NCBI GenBank assembly: GCA_021784125.1
Contig: JAJXTF010000007.1
Coordinates: forward strand, 1-35,427
DNA from: Pseudomonadota bacterium
Lineage (GTDB): Bacteria; Pseudomonadota; Gammaproteobacteria; Burkholderiales; Casimicrobiaceae
Reading direction: 5' to 3'
Length of the DNA stretch: 35,427 nucleotides
The first letter of the stretch is position 1; every line of letters starts with the position of its first letter. The notes beneath the pieces were generated by a model that saw only the letters and a list, made by a program, of their open reading frames with translations, made no database searches and was not told the DNA's origin. Positions 1-8,707 of the stretch are shown piece after piece. The position numbers were made by a program, and so were the translations under genes.

Positions 1-9
1 GCCCTGTCG

Positions 10-50
10 CGTCCCGTGTCCCGCCCCGTGTTCCGCCCCGTGTTCCGCCC
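10..50. repeat. 12-bp tandem repeat at the left edge
   Basis: The unit ccgccccgtgtt occurs two and a half times perfectly from base 21 to 50, preceded by a degenerate copy (cgtcccgtgtc). The array ends exactly at the stop codon of the minus-strand dehydrogenase, so it lies in that gene's 3' flank. It carries no ORF and no obvious hairpin. It may extend to the left of the window. Confidence 0.7.
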
Positions 51-998
51 TCAGCGCAACTCGGGAATCGGCGTCACCAGCTCGCCGGTCGAAAACCAGC
101 TGTCGAGGTTGGCCTTGCACAGGTCGCCCATCGCCTTGCGCGTCTCCTGCGTCGCACTGCCGACGTGGGGAAGCAGGACGGCGTTTTCCAGCGCGAGGAG
201 TTCGTCGGGGATGTTCGGCTCGTCGGCGAACACGTCGAGCCCCGCCGCCCGGATCGTGCCGTCGGCCAGCGCGCGGACCAGTGCGGGCTCGTCGACGATC
301 GAGCCGCGCGCAATGTTGATCAGCGTGCCTTTCGCGCCCAGCGCCTGCAGCGTCCGCGCGTCGACGAGATGGCGCGTCGCCGCGCCGCCGGGGCAGGCGA
401 CGACCAGGTAATCGACCTCGCGTGCCAGCGTTTCCAAATCCGGAACGTAACGCCAGGAAACCTGCTGCGGCTTGCGCCCGGTGTAGGCGACCTTCATGCC
501 CATGGCCTCGACGCGGCGCGCGATCGCCTTGCCGATGCGCCCCAGGCCCAGGATGCCGACCGTGCGCCCGCCGAGCCTGGTCGCGAGCTCGGGTCCGCGC
601 CTCTTCCACTCGCCGGCGTGCACGAAGCGGTTGGCGCGCAGCAACCCTCTGCCGGTCAGCAGGATCAGCGCCACCGCGACGTCGGCCACGTCGTCGGTCA
701 GCACGTCGGGAGTGTTCGTCACCTTGATGCCGCGCGACCGGCAGTAATCGACGGGAACGCCGTCGTAGCCGACGCCGAAGACCGAGATGATCTCGAGCCC
801 GGGCAGCCGGTCGAGCAGCGTCGTCGGCGTGATCGTCCCGCCCCCCTGCACCAGGCCGCGCACTCGCGCCGCCGACGCCGCGAGCACGCCTTCCTTGTCG
901 GCTGCGAGGAAATGGTCGTGGCAGCGGTAGCCGGCCTTCAGAGGCTCGTAGAGCAAAGGGGGCAGCGCTGCGGTGACGAGGATGTCGACGTCGGGCAC
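51..998 (-). CDS. D-isomer-specific 2-hydroxyacid dehydrogenase
   Basis: This is a 315-residue NAD(P)-dependent 2-hydroxyacid dehydrogenase, most like glyoxylate/hydroxypyruvate reductases, which reduce 2-oxoacids to D-2-hydroxyacids in the cytoplasm. The Rossmann motif GLGRIG lies at residues 151-156. The family's catalytic trio is visible as Arg231 (NIARGS), Glu260 (FADEPN) and His278 (LLPHVGS). The ORF track runs to 1883 through hemD in another frame, but similarity begins only at the GTG at 998, which gives the normal family length. It lies 26 bp downstream of hemD on the same strand and is probably cotranscribed with hemCD, although it has no known role in haem synthesis. The exact substrate cannot be read from the sequence. 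Confidence 0.9.
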   Translation of the reverse strand: MPDVDILVTAALPPLLYEPLKAGYRCHDHFLAADKEGVLAASAARVRGLVQGGGTITPTTLLDRLPGLEIISVFGVGYDGVPVDYCRSRGIKVTNTPDVLTDDVADVAVALILLTGRGLLRANRFVHAGEWKRRGPELATRLGGRTVGILGLGRIGKAIARRVEAMGMKVAYTGRKPQQVSWRYVPDLETLAREVDYLVVACPGGAATRHLVDARTLQALGAKGTLINIARGSIVDEPALVRALADGTIRAAGLDVFADEPNIPDELLALENAVLLPHVGSATQETRKAMGDLCKANLDSWFSTGELVTPIPELR

Positions 999-1024
999 GG
1001 GGCGCCTGCGAGGATTCCTGCGCG

Positions 1025-1828
1025 TCAGCGTGCGCGCGGATGTGCGCGGTACCACTCGAGCATCCCGGCGAGCATACCTGCGTCGCCGCCCGCCGTCTCC
1101 ACCGCTGGAAGCCCGCGCTCGCGGGCGCGTTCGGCAATGCGCGGATGGCCGGCGAACGCCGGCAGCCTGGCGAGCTGCCCGTGAGCTTCGGACGACAGCG
1201 CAGCGAGCAGGTTGTCGAGGCCTTCCGCCGAGGTCAGCGTCAGCGCATGGGCGCGCTCCTCGCGGATCGCCTCGACCAGTCCCTCGGCGCCCGACTGCGG
1301 CGCAACGCGCCGGTAGCAGGGAACGTGATCGACGGTCGCGCCGCGGGCGCGCAGCGAGTTGCCGAGGAATTCGCGCCCGCCTTCGCCGCGGAAGATGACG
1401 ACGCGCTTGCCCGACAGCCGGGCGAGCTCGGGCATCTGCAGCAGGCCTTCGCTGTCGTGCGAGGCCGTCGGAACCAGCGCGCCCGCGATGCCCACGCCGG
1501 CGAGAGCCTCGGCGGTGCCGGATCCCGGTGCGAAGGCGGCCAGATGTGCGGGCCAGTGGTCCGCCAGCGGTGCGCCGTACTCGACCGCGTTGGCCGAGAC
1601 GAAGATGGCGATGTCGTAGGAGGCGAGCTGCTCGTGCGCGTGCGCCAGCAACGCGATGTCCACCGGCGGCAGGATCACGATTGCCGGCCAGATCACCGGG
1701 GACCCGCCCAGGGCGGCGATCTTGGACGCGAACACGGCGGCCTGGCGCTGCGGACGCGTGACGATGACCCCGACGCCTGCGAGCGGGGCCGCTTCCCGCG
1801 GCGCTTCGGTCAGCGAATGCACGTCCAT
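1025..1828 (-). CDS. hemD: Uroporphyrinogen-III synthase
   Basis: The 267-residue product fits HemD, which closes and inverts ring D of hydroxymethylbilane to give uroporphyrinogen III, the branch point to haem, sirohaem and cobalamin. The N-terminal VIVTRPQRQA block followed by an ALGG segment is characteristic of the family, which is otherwise poorly conserved. The length is typical. The gene starts only 8 bp after the hemC stop on the same strand, and this hemC-hemD pairing is the strongest support for the call. The ATG at 1828 is the natural start. In many betaproteobacteria hemX and hemY follow, but here a 2-hydroxyacid dehydrogenase does. Confidence 0.93.
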   Translation of the reverse strand: MDVHSLTEAPREAAPLAGVGVIVTRPQRQAAVFASKIAALGGSPVIWPAIVILPPVDIALLAHAHEQLASYDIAIFVSANAVEYGAPLADHWPAHLAAFAPGSGTAEALAGVGIAGALVPTASHDSEGLLQMPELARLSGKRVVIFRGEGGREFLGNSLRARGATVDHVPCYRRVAPQSGAEGLVEAIREERAHALTLTSAEGLDNLLAALSSEAHGQLARLPAFAGHPRIAERARERGLPAVETAGGDAGMLAGMLEWYRAHPRAR

Positions 1829-1836
1829 CGGAACCC

Positions 1837-2778
1837 TCAGGCCACCGCCGCGAAGCGATGTGCCCCGCGCGCGAGGAAATCATCGGCGAGCGCGCGTCCG
1901 AGGGCCTCGGCAGCCGCGACGTCGCCGACCGTCCCCTCGATTTCGCCCCGCAGCACGTCGCATCCGTCCCGGCTCGCTATCAGGCCGCGCAGCCACAACC
2001 GGTCCTCTTCCCATTCGGCATAGCCGGCGAGCGGCATCTGGCAGCTTCCGCCCAGCGCGCGGGAGAACGCGCGCTCGGCCGTGGTCGCGAACGTGGTCGC
2101 GGAATCGACGAGCGGACGCAGCGCGGCGATGACATCCGCACGGTCGCTGCGGCACTCGATGGCCAGCGCGCCCTGCCCCGGTGCGGGCAAGCTCTGGTCC
2201 GGGTCGAGCAGCGCGCGGATGCGCAGCCCGAGACCCAGGCGCTTCAGCCCCGCTGCGGCGAGAACGATCGCGGTGTAACCGCCTTCATCGAGCTTGCGCA
2301 GGCGGGTGTTGACGTTGCCGCGCAGCGACTCGATCCGCAGCCGCGGATGGCGCTCGCGCAGCTGCGCCTCGCGGCGCAGGCTCGACGTCCCGACCACCGC
2401 ATTCTCGGGAAGCGTGTCCAGGCTGTCGTGGGCGTTGGCGACCAGCGCGTCGCGCGGGTCCTCGCGCGCCGTGATCGCGCCGAGCACGAAGCCTTCGGGC
2501 AGGTCCATCGGCACGTCTTTCAGTGAATGGACCGCGAGGTCGGCGCGGCCGTCGCGCATCGCGGCTTCGAGCTCCTTGATGAACAGCCCCTTGCCGCCGA
2601 TCGTCGCCAGCGGGCGATCGAGGACGCGATCGCCCTGGGTCGTGAGGCCCAGGAGTTCGACCGAAGTGCCGGGATGGAGCGACTCGAGCCGGGCACGAAC
2701 GTGCTCGGCCTGCCACATGGCCAGCGCGGATTCGCGCGTCGCAATCGTCAGGCGTCGCGGCGCGACCGGTGCAGTCAT
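1837..2778 (-). CDS. hemC: Porphobilinogen deaminase (hydroxymethylbilane synthase)
   Basis: HemC polymerises four porphobilinogen units into hydroxymethylbilane. The sequence opens with [14 protein letters not shown] and continues with [18 protein letters not shown] and GTSSLRR, all family signatures. Cys246 in LGGSCQMP is the expected anchor for the dipyrromethane cofactor (Cys242 in E. coli). The start was placed at the ATG at 2778, giving 313 residues, the same as E. coli. The track's start at 2844 adds 22 arginine- and proline-rich residues with no family similarity. It is the first gene of a hemC-hemD-dehydrogenase run and is divergent from the DenD-like gene across a 128-bp spacer. Confidence 0.96.
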   Translation of the reverse strand: MTAPVAPRRLTIATRESALAMWQAEHVRARLESLHPGTSVELLGLTTQGDRVLDRPLATIGGKGLFIKELEAAMRDGRADLAVHSLKDVPMDLPEGFVLGAITAREDPRDALVANAHDSLDTLPENAVVGTSSLRREAQLRERHPRLRIESLRGNVNTRLRKLDEGGYTAIVLAAAGLKRLGLGLRIRALLDPDQSLPAPGQGALAIECRSDRADVIAALRPLVDSATTFATTAERAFSRALGGSCQMPLAGYAEWEEDRLWLRGLIASRDGCDVLRGEIEGTVGDVAAAEALGRALADDFLARGAHRFAAVA

Positions 2779-2906
2779 CGGGGGCGAAAGCGCGTCACGC
2801 GAACGGCGAGGTGACGGAATGGGGCGGCGCCGTGCAAAGTTCAAAAGTCGATATTAGCATTGCCGGCGCAAAGGCCGGCCGGTGGCCCGCGGGCTATCAT
2901 TACCGG

Positions 2907-3887
2907 ATGCGCATCGTCATCACCGGCGGCGGCGGGTTCCTCGGGTCGAGGCTCGCGCGCCGGTTGCTCGAGCGCGGGACGCTGACCGACGCCCGCGGCA
3001 GCGAGCGCGAGATCCGCGAGATCGTGCTTCTCGATGTCGCACACCCGGCAGCTGCGATCGACGACGCCAGGCTGGTCTGCCGCGTCGGCGATCTCGCCGA
3101 TGCAGCCACCGTCGACGAGGCTTTCGCCGGCGGCGTCGACTCGGTGTTCCACCTGGCCGCCGTCGTCAGCGGACAGGCCGAGGCCGATTTCGACATCGGC
3201 ATGCGGATCAATCTCGATGCGACACGCCTGCTGCTCGAGCGCTGCCGCAGGCTCGAAGCGCCGCCCAAGCTGGTGTTCGCGAGCTCGCTGGCGGTGTTCG
3301 GCGGCCCGCTGCCCGATCCCGTCCCCGACGACGCGCCGCTGATGCCGCAGGCCTCCTACGGCACGCAGAAGGCGATCGGCGAGCTGCTGGTCTACGACAT
3401 GACGCGCAAGGGTTACATCGACGGCCGCAGCCTGCGGCTGCCGACCGTCACCGTGCGTCCGGGGAAGCCCAATCGCGCGGCATCGTCGTTCGCCAGCGGC
3501 ATCGTCCGCGAGCCGCTGGCCGGCATCGATGCCGAATGCCCGGTGGCCCCGACGACGCGGATGTGGGTCACCTCGCCGCGCAGCGTCGTCGACAACATCG
3601 TCATCGGACACGAAGCGCCCGCCTTCGCCTTTGCCCATACGAGATCGGTCAACGTTCCGGGACTGTGCGTGGCTGTGGGCGAGATGGTCGAGGCGCTGCG
3701 CGCGGTTGCAGGCGACCGGGTCGCCGCGCGCGTCCACTGGCGCCACGATGCCGCCATCGATCGGATCGTGTCGACCTGGCCGGCCAACTTCGCCCCGCAG
3801 CTCGGCCCCGCGCTGGGGATGCGCGGCGATGCCGGTTTCGAGGACATCGTCCGTGCCTACATCGCCGAGGACATGCCCCGCAGCTGA
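2907..3887 (+). CDS. denD: NAD-dependent sugar-acid dehydrogenase, DenD (D-erythronate dehydrogenase) type
   Basis: This is an extended short-chain dehydrogenase of 326 residues. The glycine-rich NAD motif GGGGFLG is at residues 7-13 and the catalytic YxxxK pair is Tyr151/Lys155 in SYGTQKA. The stretch RLPTVTVRPGKPN followed by SSFASGIVREPL is characteristic of the DenD branch, which oxidises D-erythronate at C2, rather than of UDP-glucose epimerases. The start is the ATG at 2907 where similarity begins. The longer track ORF (from 2769) reads back through the hemC promoter region. No erythronate kinase or isomerase partner is nearby, so substrate assignment rests on family resemblance alone. 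The downstream neighbour dusA is convergent, 39 bp away. Confidence 0.78.
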   Translation: MRIVITGGGGFLGSRLARRLLERGTLTDARGSEREIREIVLLDVAHPAAAIDDARLVCRVGDLADAATVDEAFAGGVDSVFHLAAVVSGQAEADFDIGMRINLDATRLLLERCRRLEAPPKLVFASSLAVFGGPLPDPVPDDAPLMPQASYGTQKAIGELLVYDMTRKGYIDGRSLRLPTVTVRPGKPNRAASSFASGIVREPLAGIDAECPVAPTTRMWVTSPRSVVDNIVIGHEAPAFAFAHTRSVNVPGLCVAVGEMVEALRAVAGDRVAARVHWRHDAAIDRIVSTWPANFAPQLGPALGMRGDAGFEDIVRAYIAEDMPRS

Positions 3888-3926
3888 CCTTCGGGCCGCC
3901 GATGCCGGCACGGGCGCCGCCTTGAG

Positions 3927-4916
<990 letters not shown>

Positions 4917-4986
4917 GGTGGGCGGGAGCGGCGATGATCGGCGGCGAAAGCGGGGCGGCAACCGGCGTCGTGCCGGCACCGCGCCG

Positions 4987-5027
4987 GGAACAGGAACGGG
5001 AACGCGGATCGACCCGGCGGCATCGAA
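4987..5027 (+). promoter_or_regulatory. Possible ECF-type autoregulatory promoter with triple GGAAC repeat
   Basis: Three consecutive 6-bp units (ggaaca, ggaacg, ggaacg; 4987-5004) lie upstream of the ECF sigma gene. GGAAC is the classic -35 core of RpoE-like sigma factors. A TCGAA at 5023-5027 follows the third copy at a spacing of 19 bases, close to but slightly longer than the usual ECF spacing. A transcript from here would start about 20 bases before the sigma ATG. The match is suggestive only. Confidence 0.28.
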
Positions 5028-5055
5028 TGGCCGGAACACCCCATCCACCGACGCC

Positions 5056-5763
5056 ATGGTAGCCCCCGACACCCGCCCGCCCCTGCCGACCGTAACGGAT
5101 CCCGAAGTCCGGCCGGCTGCCGTTCCCGCCGCGCTGCGGACATTCGAAGCGCTGATGCGGCGCAACAACCGCAGGCTGTTCCGCACCGCGAGGGCGATCC
5201 TGCGCAATGACGCGGCGGCCGAGGACGCGCTGCAGGATGCCTACGTCGCCGCGTTTCGGGGCCTCGACCGCTTCCGCGGCGAGGCCGAGCTCTCGACCTG
5301 GCTCACCCGCATCGTCGTCAACCAGGCGCTGCAGGCCCTGCGCAAGTCGGGACGCGAGCGCGTCGTCGTCCCGATCGCGGGCCCCGAGGGCGACGAGCCG
5401 GACAGGATCGACGCGATCCCCGACGCATCGACGCAGGGGACGCCGGAGGACGCGATGCTGCGCAGTGAGCTGCGGCGCCTGATCGAGCGCAAGATCGACG
5501 CGCTGCCGGCGGACTTTCGTACCGTCTTCGTCATGCGCGAAGTCGAGGAAATGACCGTTCAGGAGACCGCCCGCTGCCTCGAGCTCCCCGAGGCGACGGT
5601 GCGCACGCGGCTGTTTCGGGCCAAGGCGCGACTGCGGGAATCGATCGCGACCGAGCTCGAGGTCGCGGCGCAGGACGTCTACGCCTTCGACGGCGCGCGT
5701 TGCGACCGCATCGTCACGGCCGTGCTGCTGAGAATCGTGCAGGAATCCCGTCCGGACGGCTGA
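5056..5763 (+). CDS. ECF RNA polymerase sigma factor (RpoE-like)
   Basis: This 235-residue sigma-70 family protein has region 2 (LFRTARAILRNDAAAEDALQ, then a WLTRIVVNQAL segment) and region 4 (FVMREVEEMTVQETARCLEL, then VRTRLFRAKARLR) with little between them, the ECF architecture. The ATG at 5056 was chosen because the track's earlier start (4915) reads through a low-complexity arginine/glycine stretch. The ATG at 5155 (MRRNNRRLF) is a shorter alternative. It heads a same-strand group with a DUF4142 gene, a cupredoxin and sorAB. In Sinorhizobium meliloti, ECF factors RpoE1/RpoE4 are associated with sulfite response and a SorT/azurin/cytochrome gene set, so control of the downstream genes is a reasonable inference. 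No anti-sigma gene is adjacent. Confidence 0.92.
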   Translation: MVAPDTRPPLPTVTDPEVRPAAVPAALRTFEALMRRNNRRLFRTARAILRNDAAAEDALQDAYVAAFRGLDRFRGEAELSTWLTRIVVNQALQALRKSGRERVVVPIAGPEGDEPDRIDAIPDASTQGTPEDAMLRSELRRLIERKIDALPADFRTVFVMREVEEMTVQETARCLELPEATVRTRLFRAKARLRESIATELEVAAQDVYAFDGARCDRIVTAVLLRIVQESRPDG

Positions 5764-5876
5764 AACCGGCCCGTCGCCCCCCCCGCCGTCTCCGCGGCGC
5801 CGCAGTCCGGGGCGGCGCAGCGTCGCAGCGCTGCATCCGAAACCGCCCCGCATCCGTATCTGACCGGTGTGTCCCC

Positions 5877-5897
5877 GCGTTCGACTGTCTCGAACGC
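5877..5897. promoter_or_regulatory. Perfect 8-bp inverted repeat upstream of the DUF4142 gene
   Basis: GCGTTCGA and TCGAACGC form a perfect dyad separated by 5 bases, ending 20 bases before the ATG of the DUF4142 gene. The arms are too short and lack a T-tract for a terminator. The position fits an operator or an mRNA hairpin near the ribosome-binding site. No binding protein can be named. Confidence 0.4.
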
Positions 5898-5917
5898 AGA
5901 ATCCACGAGGAGAAGCC

Positions 5918-6442
5918 ATGAATGCCGTTCATTGCGCAGTTGCCGCAGCCCTGACCGTCGCGACCTTCGCCGTCCAGGCGCAAGCTGCCGGCCCCACGGA
6001 TCCGCAGATCGCCGCGATCGTCGTCACCGCGAACCAGGTCGACATCGATGCGGGCAGGCTCGCGGAGGCACGGGCGGCCAGCCCCGAGGTGAAGGCCTTT
6101 GGAAAGATGATGGTCACCGACCACAGCGGCGTCAACGCCGCCGCCGTGGCGCTGGTGACGAGGCTGCAGGTCACGCCCGAGGACAACCCGACCGCCGAAA
6201 GCCTAAGGAAAGGCGGGCAAGACAACGTCGCGCAGTTGCAGGCGCTGCAGGGGCCCGCGTTCGACAAGGCATACATCGATCACGAGGTCGCCTATCACGA
6301 AGCGGTGCTCGATGCCGTCGACAAGACGCTGATCCCGGATGCGCAGAACGCCGACCTCAAGGCCCTGCTGATCAAGGTGCGCCCCGCGTTCGTCGCCCAC
6401 CTCGACCACGCCAAGGCGCTGCAGGCAACGCTCGGAAAATGA
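5918..6442 (+). CDS. Exported DUF4142-family protein
   Basis: The 174-residue product starts with a Sec-type signal peptide (MNAVHCAVAAALTVATFAVQ, cleavage expected near AQA-AG). A helical DUF4142 domain follows, recognisable from the DIDAGRLAE, SPEVKAFGKMMVTDHS and AYIDHEVAYHEAVLD blocks. This family belongs to the ferritin-like/haemerythrin-like helical bundles found in the periplasm, and its biochemical role is unknown. The ATG at 5918 has a strong Shine-Dalgarno (GAGGAG). It sits between the ECF sigma gene (154 bp upstream) and the cupredoxin gene, the slot where an anti-sigma gene is usual, but the protein has no membrane-spanning segment beyond its signal peptide and no zinc-binding anti-sigma motif. 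Confidence 0.88.
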   Translation: MNAVHCAVAAALTVATFAVQAQAAGPTDPQIAAIVVTANQVDIDAGRLAEARAASPEVKAFGKMMVTDHSGVNAAAVALVTRLQVTPEDNPTAESLRKGGQDNVAQLQALQGPAFDKAYIDHEVAYHEAVLDAVDKTLIPDAQNADLKALLIKVRPAFVAHLDHAKALQATLGK

Positions 6443-6509
6443 GCGGCAGCCGGGTGACGATGCGGTGGGAACTGGCGCTTCGCGTCCCGATCCGGGCGGA
6501 GGCCTTTCG

Positions 6510-6896
6510 ATGAACGACAGGCGCAGGCAGCGGCGACGGTTCATGCTGATCGCGTGCGGCGCCATCGCCACGCTTCGGGGGCAGGCATCGTGGGGGGCCA
6601 CCGTCACCCCCGGCCCCAGCCCGAGCGCCGACGCCACCCGCGCCGGGACGCGCGTGCACGAGGTGACCATCGACGCTTTCGCGTTCGCGCCGGCGGCCGT
6701 CAGCGTAGATCGCGGCGACACGGTCGTCTGGCGCAACGACGACCCGGTCCCCCACACGGTCACGGCACCGGGAAGCTTCGATTCGGGAGCGATCGCGGCC
6801 GGCGGCAGCTGGCGCTACACGGCCGCCACCCGCGGCCGCTACGAATACGTCTGCAGCTTCCACCCGACGATGAAGGGGTTGCTGGTCGTCCGCTGA
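6510..6896 (+). CDS. Tat-exported cupredoxin (plastocyanin/azurin-like)
   Basis: This small blue-copper protein of 128 residues has an arginine-rich twin-arginine-like leader (RRRFMLIACG) ending about residue 30. The type I copper ligands are visible as His82 (PHTV), Cys115, His118 and Met121 in YVCSFHPTMKG, the usual plastocyanin spacing. It probably carries single electrons in the periplasm. The ATG at 6510 follows a GGCGGAGG ribosome-binding site. The track's earlier ATG (6465) adds 15 residues in front of the leader and is less likely. It precedes sorA by 218 bp. A role as electron acceptor from SorAB or as a partner to a terminal oxidase is inferred from context. Confidence 0.9.
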   Translation: MNDRRRQRRRFMLIACGAIATLRGQASWGATVTPGPSPSADATRAGTRVHEVTIDAFAFAPAAVSVDRGDTVVWRNDDPVPHTVTAPGSFDSGAIAAGGSWRYTAATRGRYEYVCSFHPTMKGLLVVR

Positions 6897-7114
6897 GGGC
6901 CGGTACCCCTACCCGTATCCGTACCATCGACGCCACATTGCAGCGCAACAGACCGCGCTCGAAGCCCCTTCCTCCTTGCGACCGCCATCCGCGGCAACCT
7001 AGACTTGCCAGGCGCATCGCGGCATGACGAGAAGAGTGCCCCCGCAGCCAGGGGACGCCGCACAGGGAACATCAACCCTGCGGTCGCGACTCACCCACGC
7101 AAATCGGAGGACTC
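6897..7114. other. Intergenic spacer upstream of sorA
   Basis: This 218-bp spacer between the cupredoxin gene and sorA contains no ORF with coding character. A GGAAC occurs at 7066-7070 but no TCNAA-type -10 stands at the right distance, and no convincing sigma-70 promoter was seen. A GGAGG Shine-Dalgarno (aatcggaggactc) precedes the sorA start. The size of the gap leaves room for a separate sorA promoter. Confidence 0.5.
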
Positions 7115-8353
7115 ATGGACGGTTCGGATTTCACGCGGCGATTCCCGGGGGATCGCCGCAGATTCCTGCGCGGCGCAGCTTCGCTCGGGGCAGGTGCGAT
7201 GCTCGGCTCGACGGCGCTGCGGGCGATGGCAGCCAACAGCTACATGCTCCCGATCGGCAACGGGGAGCGGCCGGTGGTCCAGTATCCGCAGAAGCGGCCG
7301 CTGATCGTCCTGACGAGCCGCCCGCCGCAGCTCGAGACGCCATTCGAGGTCTTCAATGAAAGCGTGGTCACGCCCAACGACGCGTTCTTCGTTCGCTACC
7401 ACCTCGCGGGCGTTCCGACCAGCATCGACCTCGACACGTTCCGGATCAACATCAAGGGCGCGGTCGACACGCCGATCTCCCTTTCGGTCGACGAGCTGAA
7501 GCGCTTCCAGTGGACCGAGTACTACGCGGTCAACCAGTGCTCGGGCAACAGCCGCGGCCTCTTCGAGCCGCGAGTGGCCGGCGGACAGCTCGCCAACGGC
7601 GCGATGGGCAATGCCAAGTGGCGCGGCGTGCCACTGAAGAACATCCTCGACAAGGCCGGCGTGCAGAAGGGCGCGAAGCAGGTCACGTTCGGCGGCGTCG
7701 ACGGGCCGGTGCTTCCGACGACCCCGGACTTCGCCAAGGCGCTGGACATCGATCACGCAATGGACGGCGAGGTGATGATCGCCTACCAGATGAACGACGC
7801 CGACCTGCCGATGCTGAACGGCTATCCGGTGCGCCTGATCGTCCCCGGCTACTACGGCACCTACTGGGTCAAGCACCTGAACGAGATCACCGTCATCGAC
7901 GACACGCTGAAGAACTTCTGGATGGGCACCGCCTACCGGATTCCCGACAACACCTGTGCCTGCACGCCTCCCGGCAAGCTGCCGGAGAAGTGGCGGCCGA
8001 TCGGCCAGTTCGACGTCCGGTCGTTCATCACCAGCGTCAAGGACGGCGCCAGGGTTCCCGCGGGCAAGCCTTTCACGATCCGCGGCATGGCCTTCGATGC
8101 CGGCTACGGCATCCGCGACGTCGCGGTGTCGACCGACAACGGCCGCAGCTGGCACGAGGCGCAGCTCGGCAAGGACCTCGGCAAGTACTCGTTCCGCGAA
8201 TGGCACGCCTCGGTCACGCTGCCGGCGGGCGCGCGGACGCTGAAGGTACGTGCCGTCAACGGCATCGGCCAGTCGCAGCCGTCGGACCCGCTGTGGAATC
8301 CTGCCGGGTACATGCGCAACATCGTCGAAACGACGCACGTGCACGCGGCCTGA
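7115..8353 (+). CDS. sorA: Sulfite:cytochrome c oxidoreductase, molybdopterin subunit (SorA type)
   Basis: The 412-residue protein is a sulfite-oxidase-family molybdoenzyme. It begins with a Tat signal (DRRRFLRGAAS), as expected for a cofactor-loaded periplasmic enzyme. The molybdenum-coordinating cysteine is Cys142 in VNQCSGNSRG. The sulfite-oxidase fold and a C-terminal Mo-co dimerisation domain (roughly residues 290-400, GMAFDAGYGIRDVAVSTDNG) follow, which separates it from YedY/MsrP proteins that lack this domain. The family oxidises sulfite to sulfate and passes electrons to a c-type cytochrome. The next gene, 11 bp away, encodes exactly such a cytochrome, which supports a SorAB heterodimer. 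A strong GGAGG site fixes the ATG at 7115. Confidence 0.92.
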   Translation: MDGSDFTRRFPGDRRRFLRGAASLGAGAMLGSTALRAMAANSYMLPIGNGERPVVQYPQKRPLIVLTSRPPQLETPFEVFNESVVTPNDAFFVRYHLAGVPTSIDLDTFRINIKGAVDTPISLSVDELKRFQWTEYYAVNQCSGNSRGLFEPRVAGGQLANGAMGNAKWRGVPLKNILDKAGVQKGAKQVTFGGVDGPVLPTTPDFAKALDIDHAMDGEVMIAYQMNDADLPMLNGYPVRLIVPGYYGTYWVKHLNEITVIDDTLKNFWMGTAYRIPDNTCACTPPGKLPEKWRPIGQFDVRSFITSVKDGARVPAGKPFTIRGMAFDAGYGIRDVAVSTDNGRSWHEAQLGKDLGKYSFREWHASVTLPAGARTLKVRAVNGIGQSQPSDPLWNPAGYMRNIVETTHVHAA

Positions 8354-8364
8354 GGAGGAAAAAG

Positions 8365-8691
8365 ATGCTACGCAAGATCCGTATCCAGGCAGCGTTCGCC
8401 GGCAGCTTCGCGCTGCTGTCGGCAGGGGCCATCACCGCGGCGGGGCTGACCATCCAGCTTCCGCCCGAGACCGCCGACTTCACGCCGGGCCCGGGCGTCC
8501 AGCTCGCCGAGCAGAATTGCAAGACCTGCCACTCGGCCGACTACATCAAGACCCAGCCTTCCGGGAAGCCTTTTGCGTTCTGGAAGGTCGAGGTAGAGAA
8601 GATGAAGAAGCTCTACGGCGCCAACATCGCCGACGCCGACATCGAGCCGATCGCGAAGTACCTGACCGCGCATTACGGCGACGGGAAGTAG
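8365..8691 (+). CDS. sorB: Monohaem cytochrome c subunit of sulfite dehydrogenase (SorB type)
   Basis: This 108-residue cytochrome has a Sec signal peptide (hydrophobic stretch 9-26) and one haem-attachment motif, Cys52-x-x-Cys55-His56 in NCKTCHS. Met80 in EKMKKLYG is the probable distal ligand. It begins 11 bp after sorA with a GAGGAGGAAA ribosome-binding site, so the two are translated from one message. Size and position match the SorB electron-accepting subunit. A cytochrome this small would feed electrons to a soluble carrier such as the upstream cupredoxin or to cytochrome c oxidase. Confidence 0.92.
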   Translation: MLRKIRIQAAFAGSFALLSAGAITAAGLTIQLPPETADFTPGPGVQLAEQNCKTCHSADYIKTQPSGKPFAFWKVEVEKMKKLYGANIADADIEPIAKYLTAHYGDGK

Positions 8692-8707
8692 CGCCTCCGC
8701 CTCGCCC

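Noticed and set aside
999-1883. Upstream part of the 610-residue ORF ending in the 2-hydroxyacid dehydrogenase
   Set aside because: This part is an out-of-frame reading of hemD. The dehydrogenase domain starts at the GTG at 998.
2841-3911. 356-residue minus-strand ORF opposite the DenD-like gene
   Set aside because: It is antisense to a complete SDR gene and shows shadow composition.
3888-3926. Terminator between denD and dusA
   Set aside because: No stem longer than a few bases and no T-tract could be found in this short convergent gap.
5918-6442. DUF4142 protein as the anti-sigma factor of the upstream ECF sigma
   Set aside because: It has a cleavable signal peptide, no internal membrane segment and no cytoplasmic sigma-binding or zinc-binding domain.
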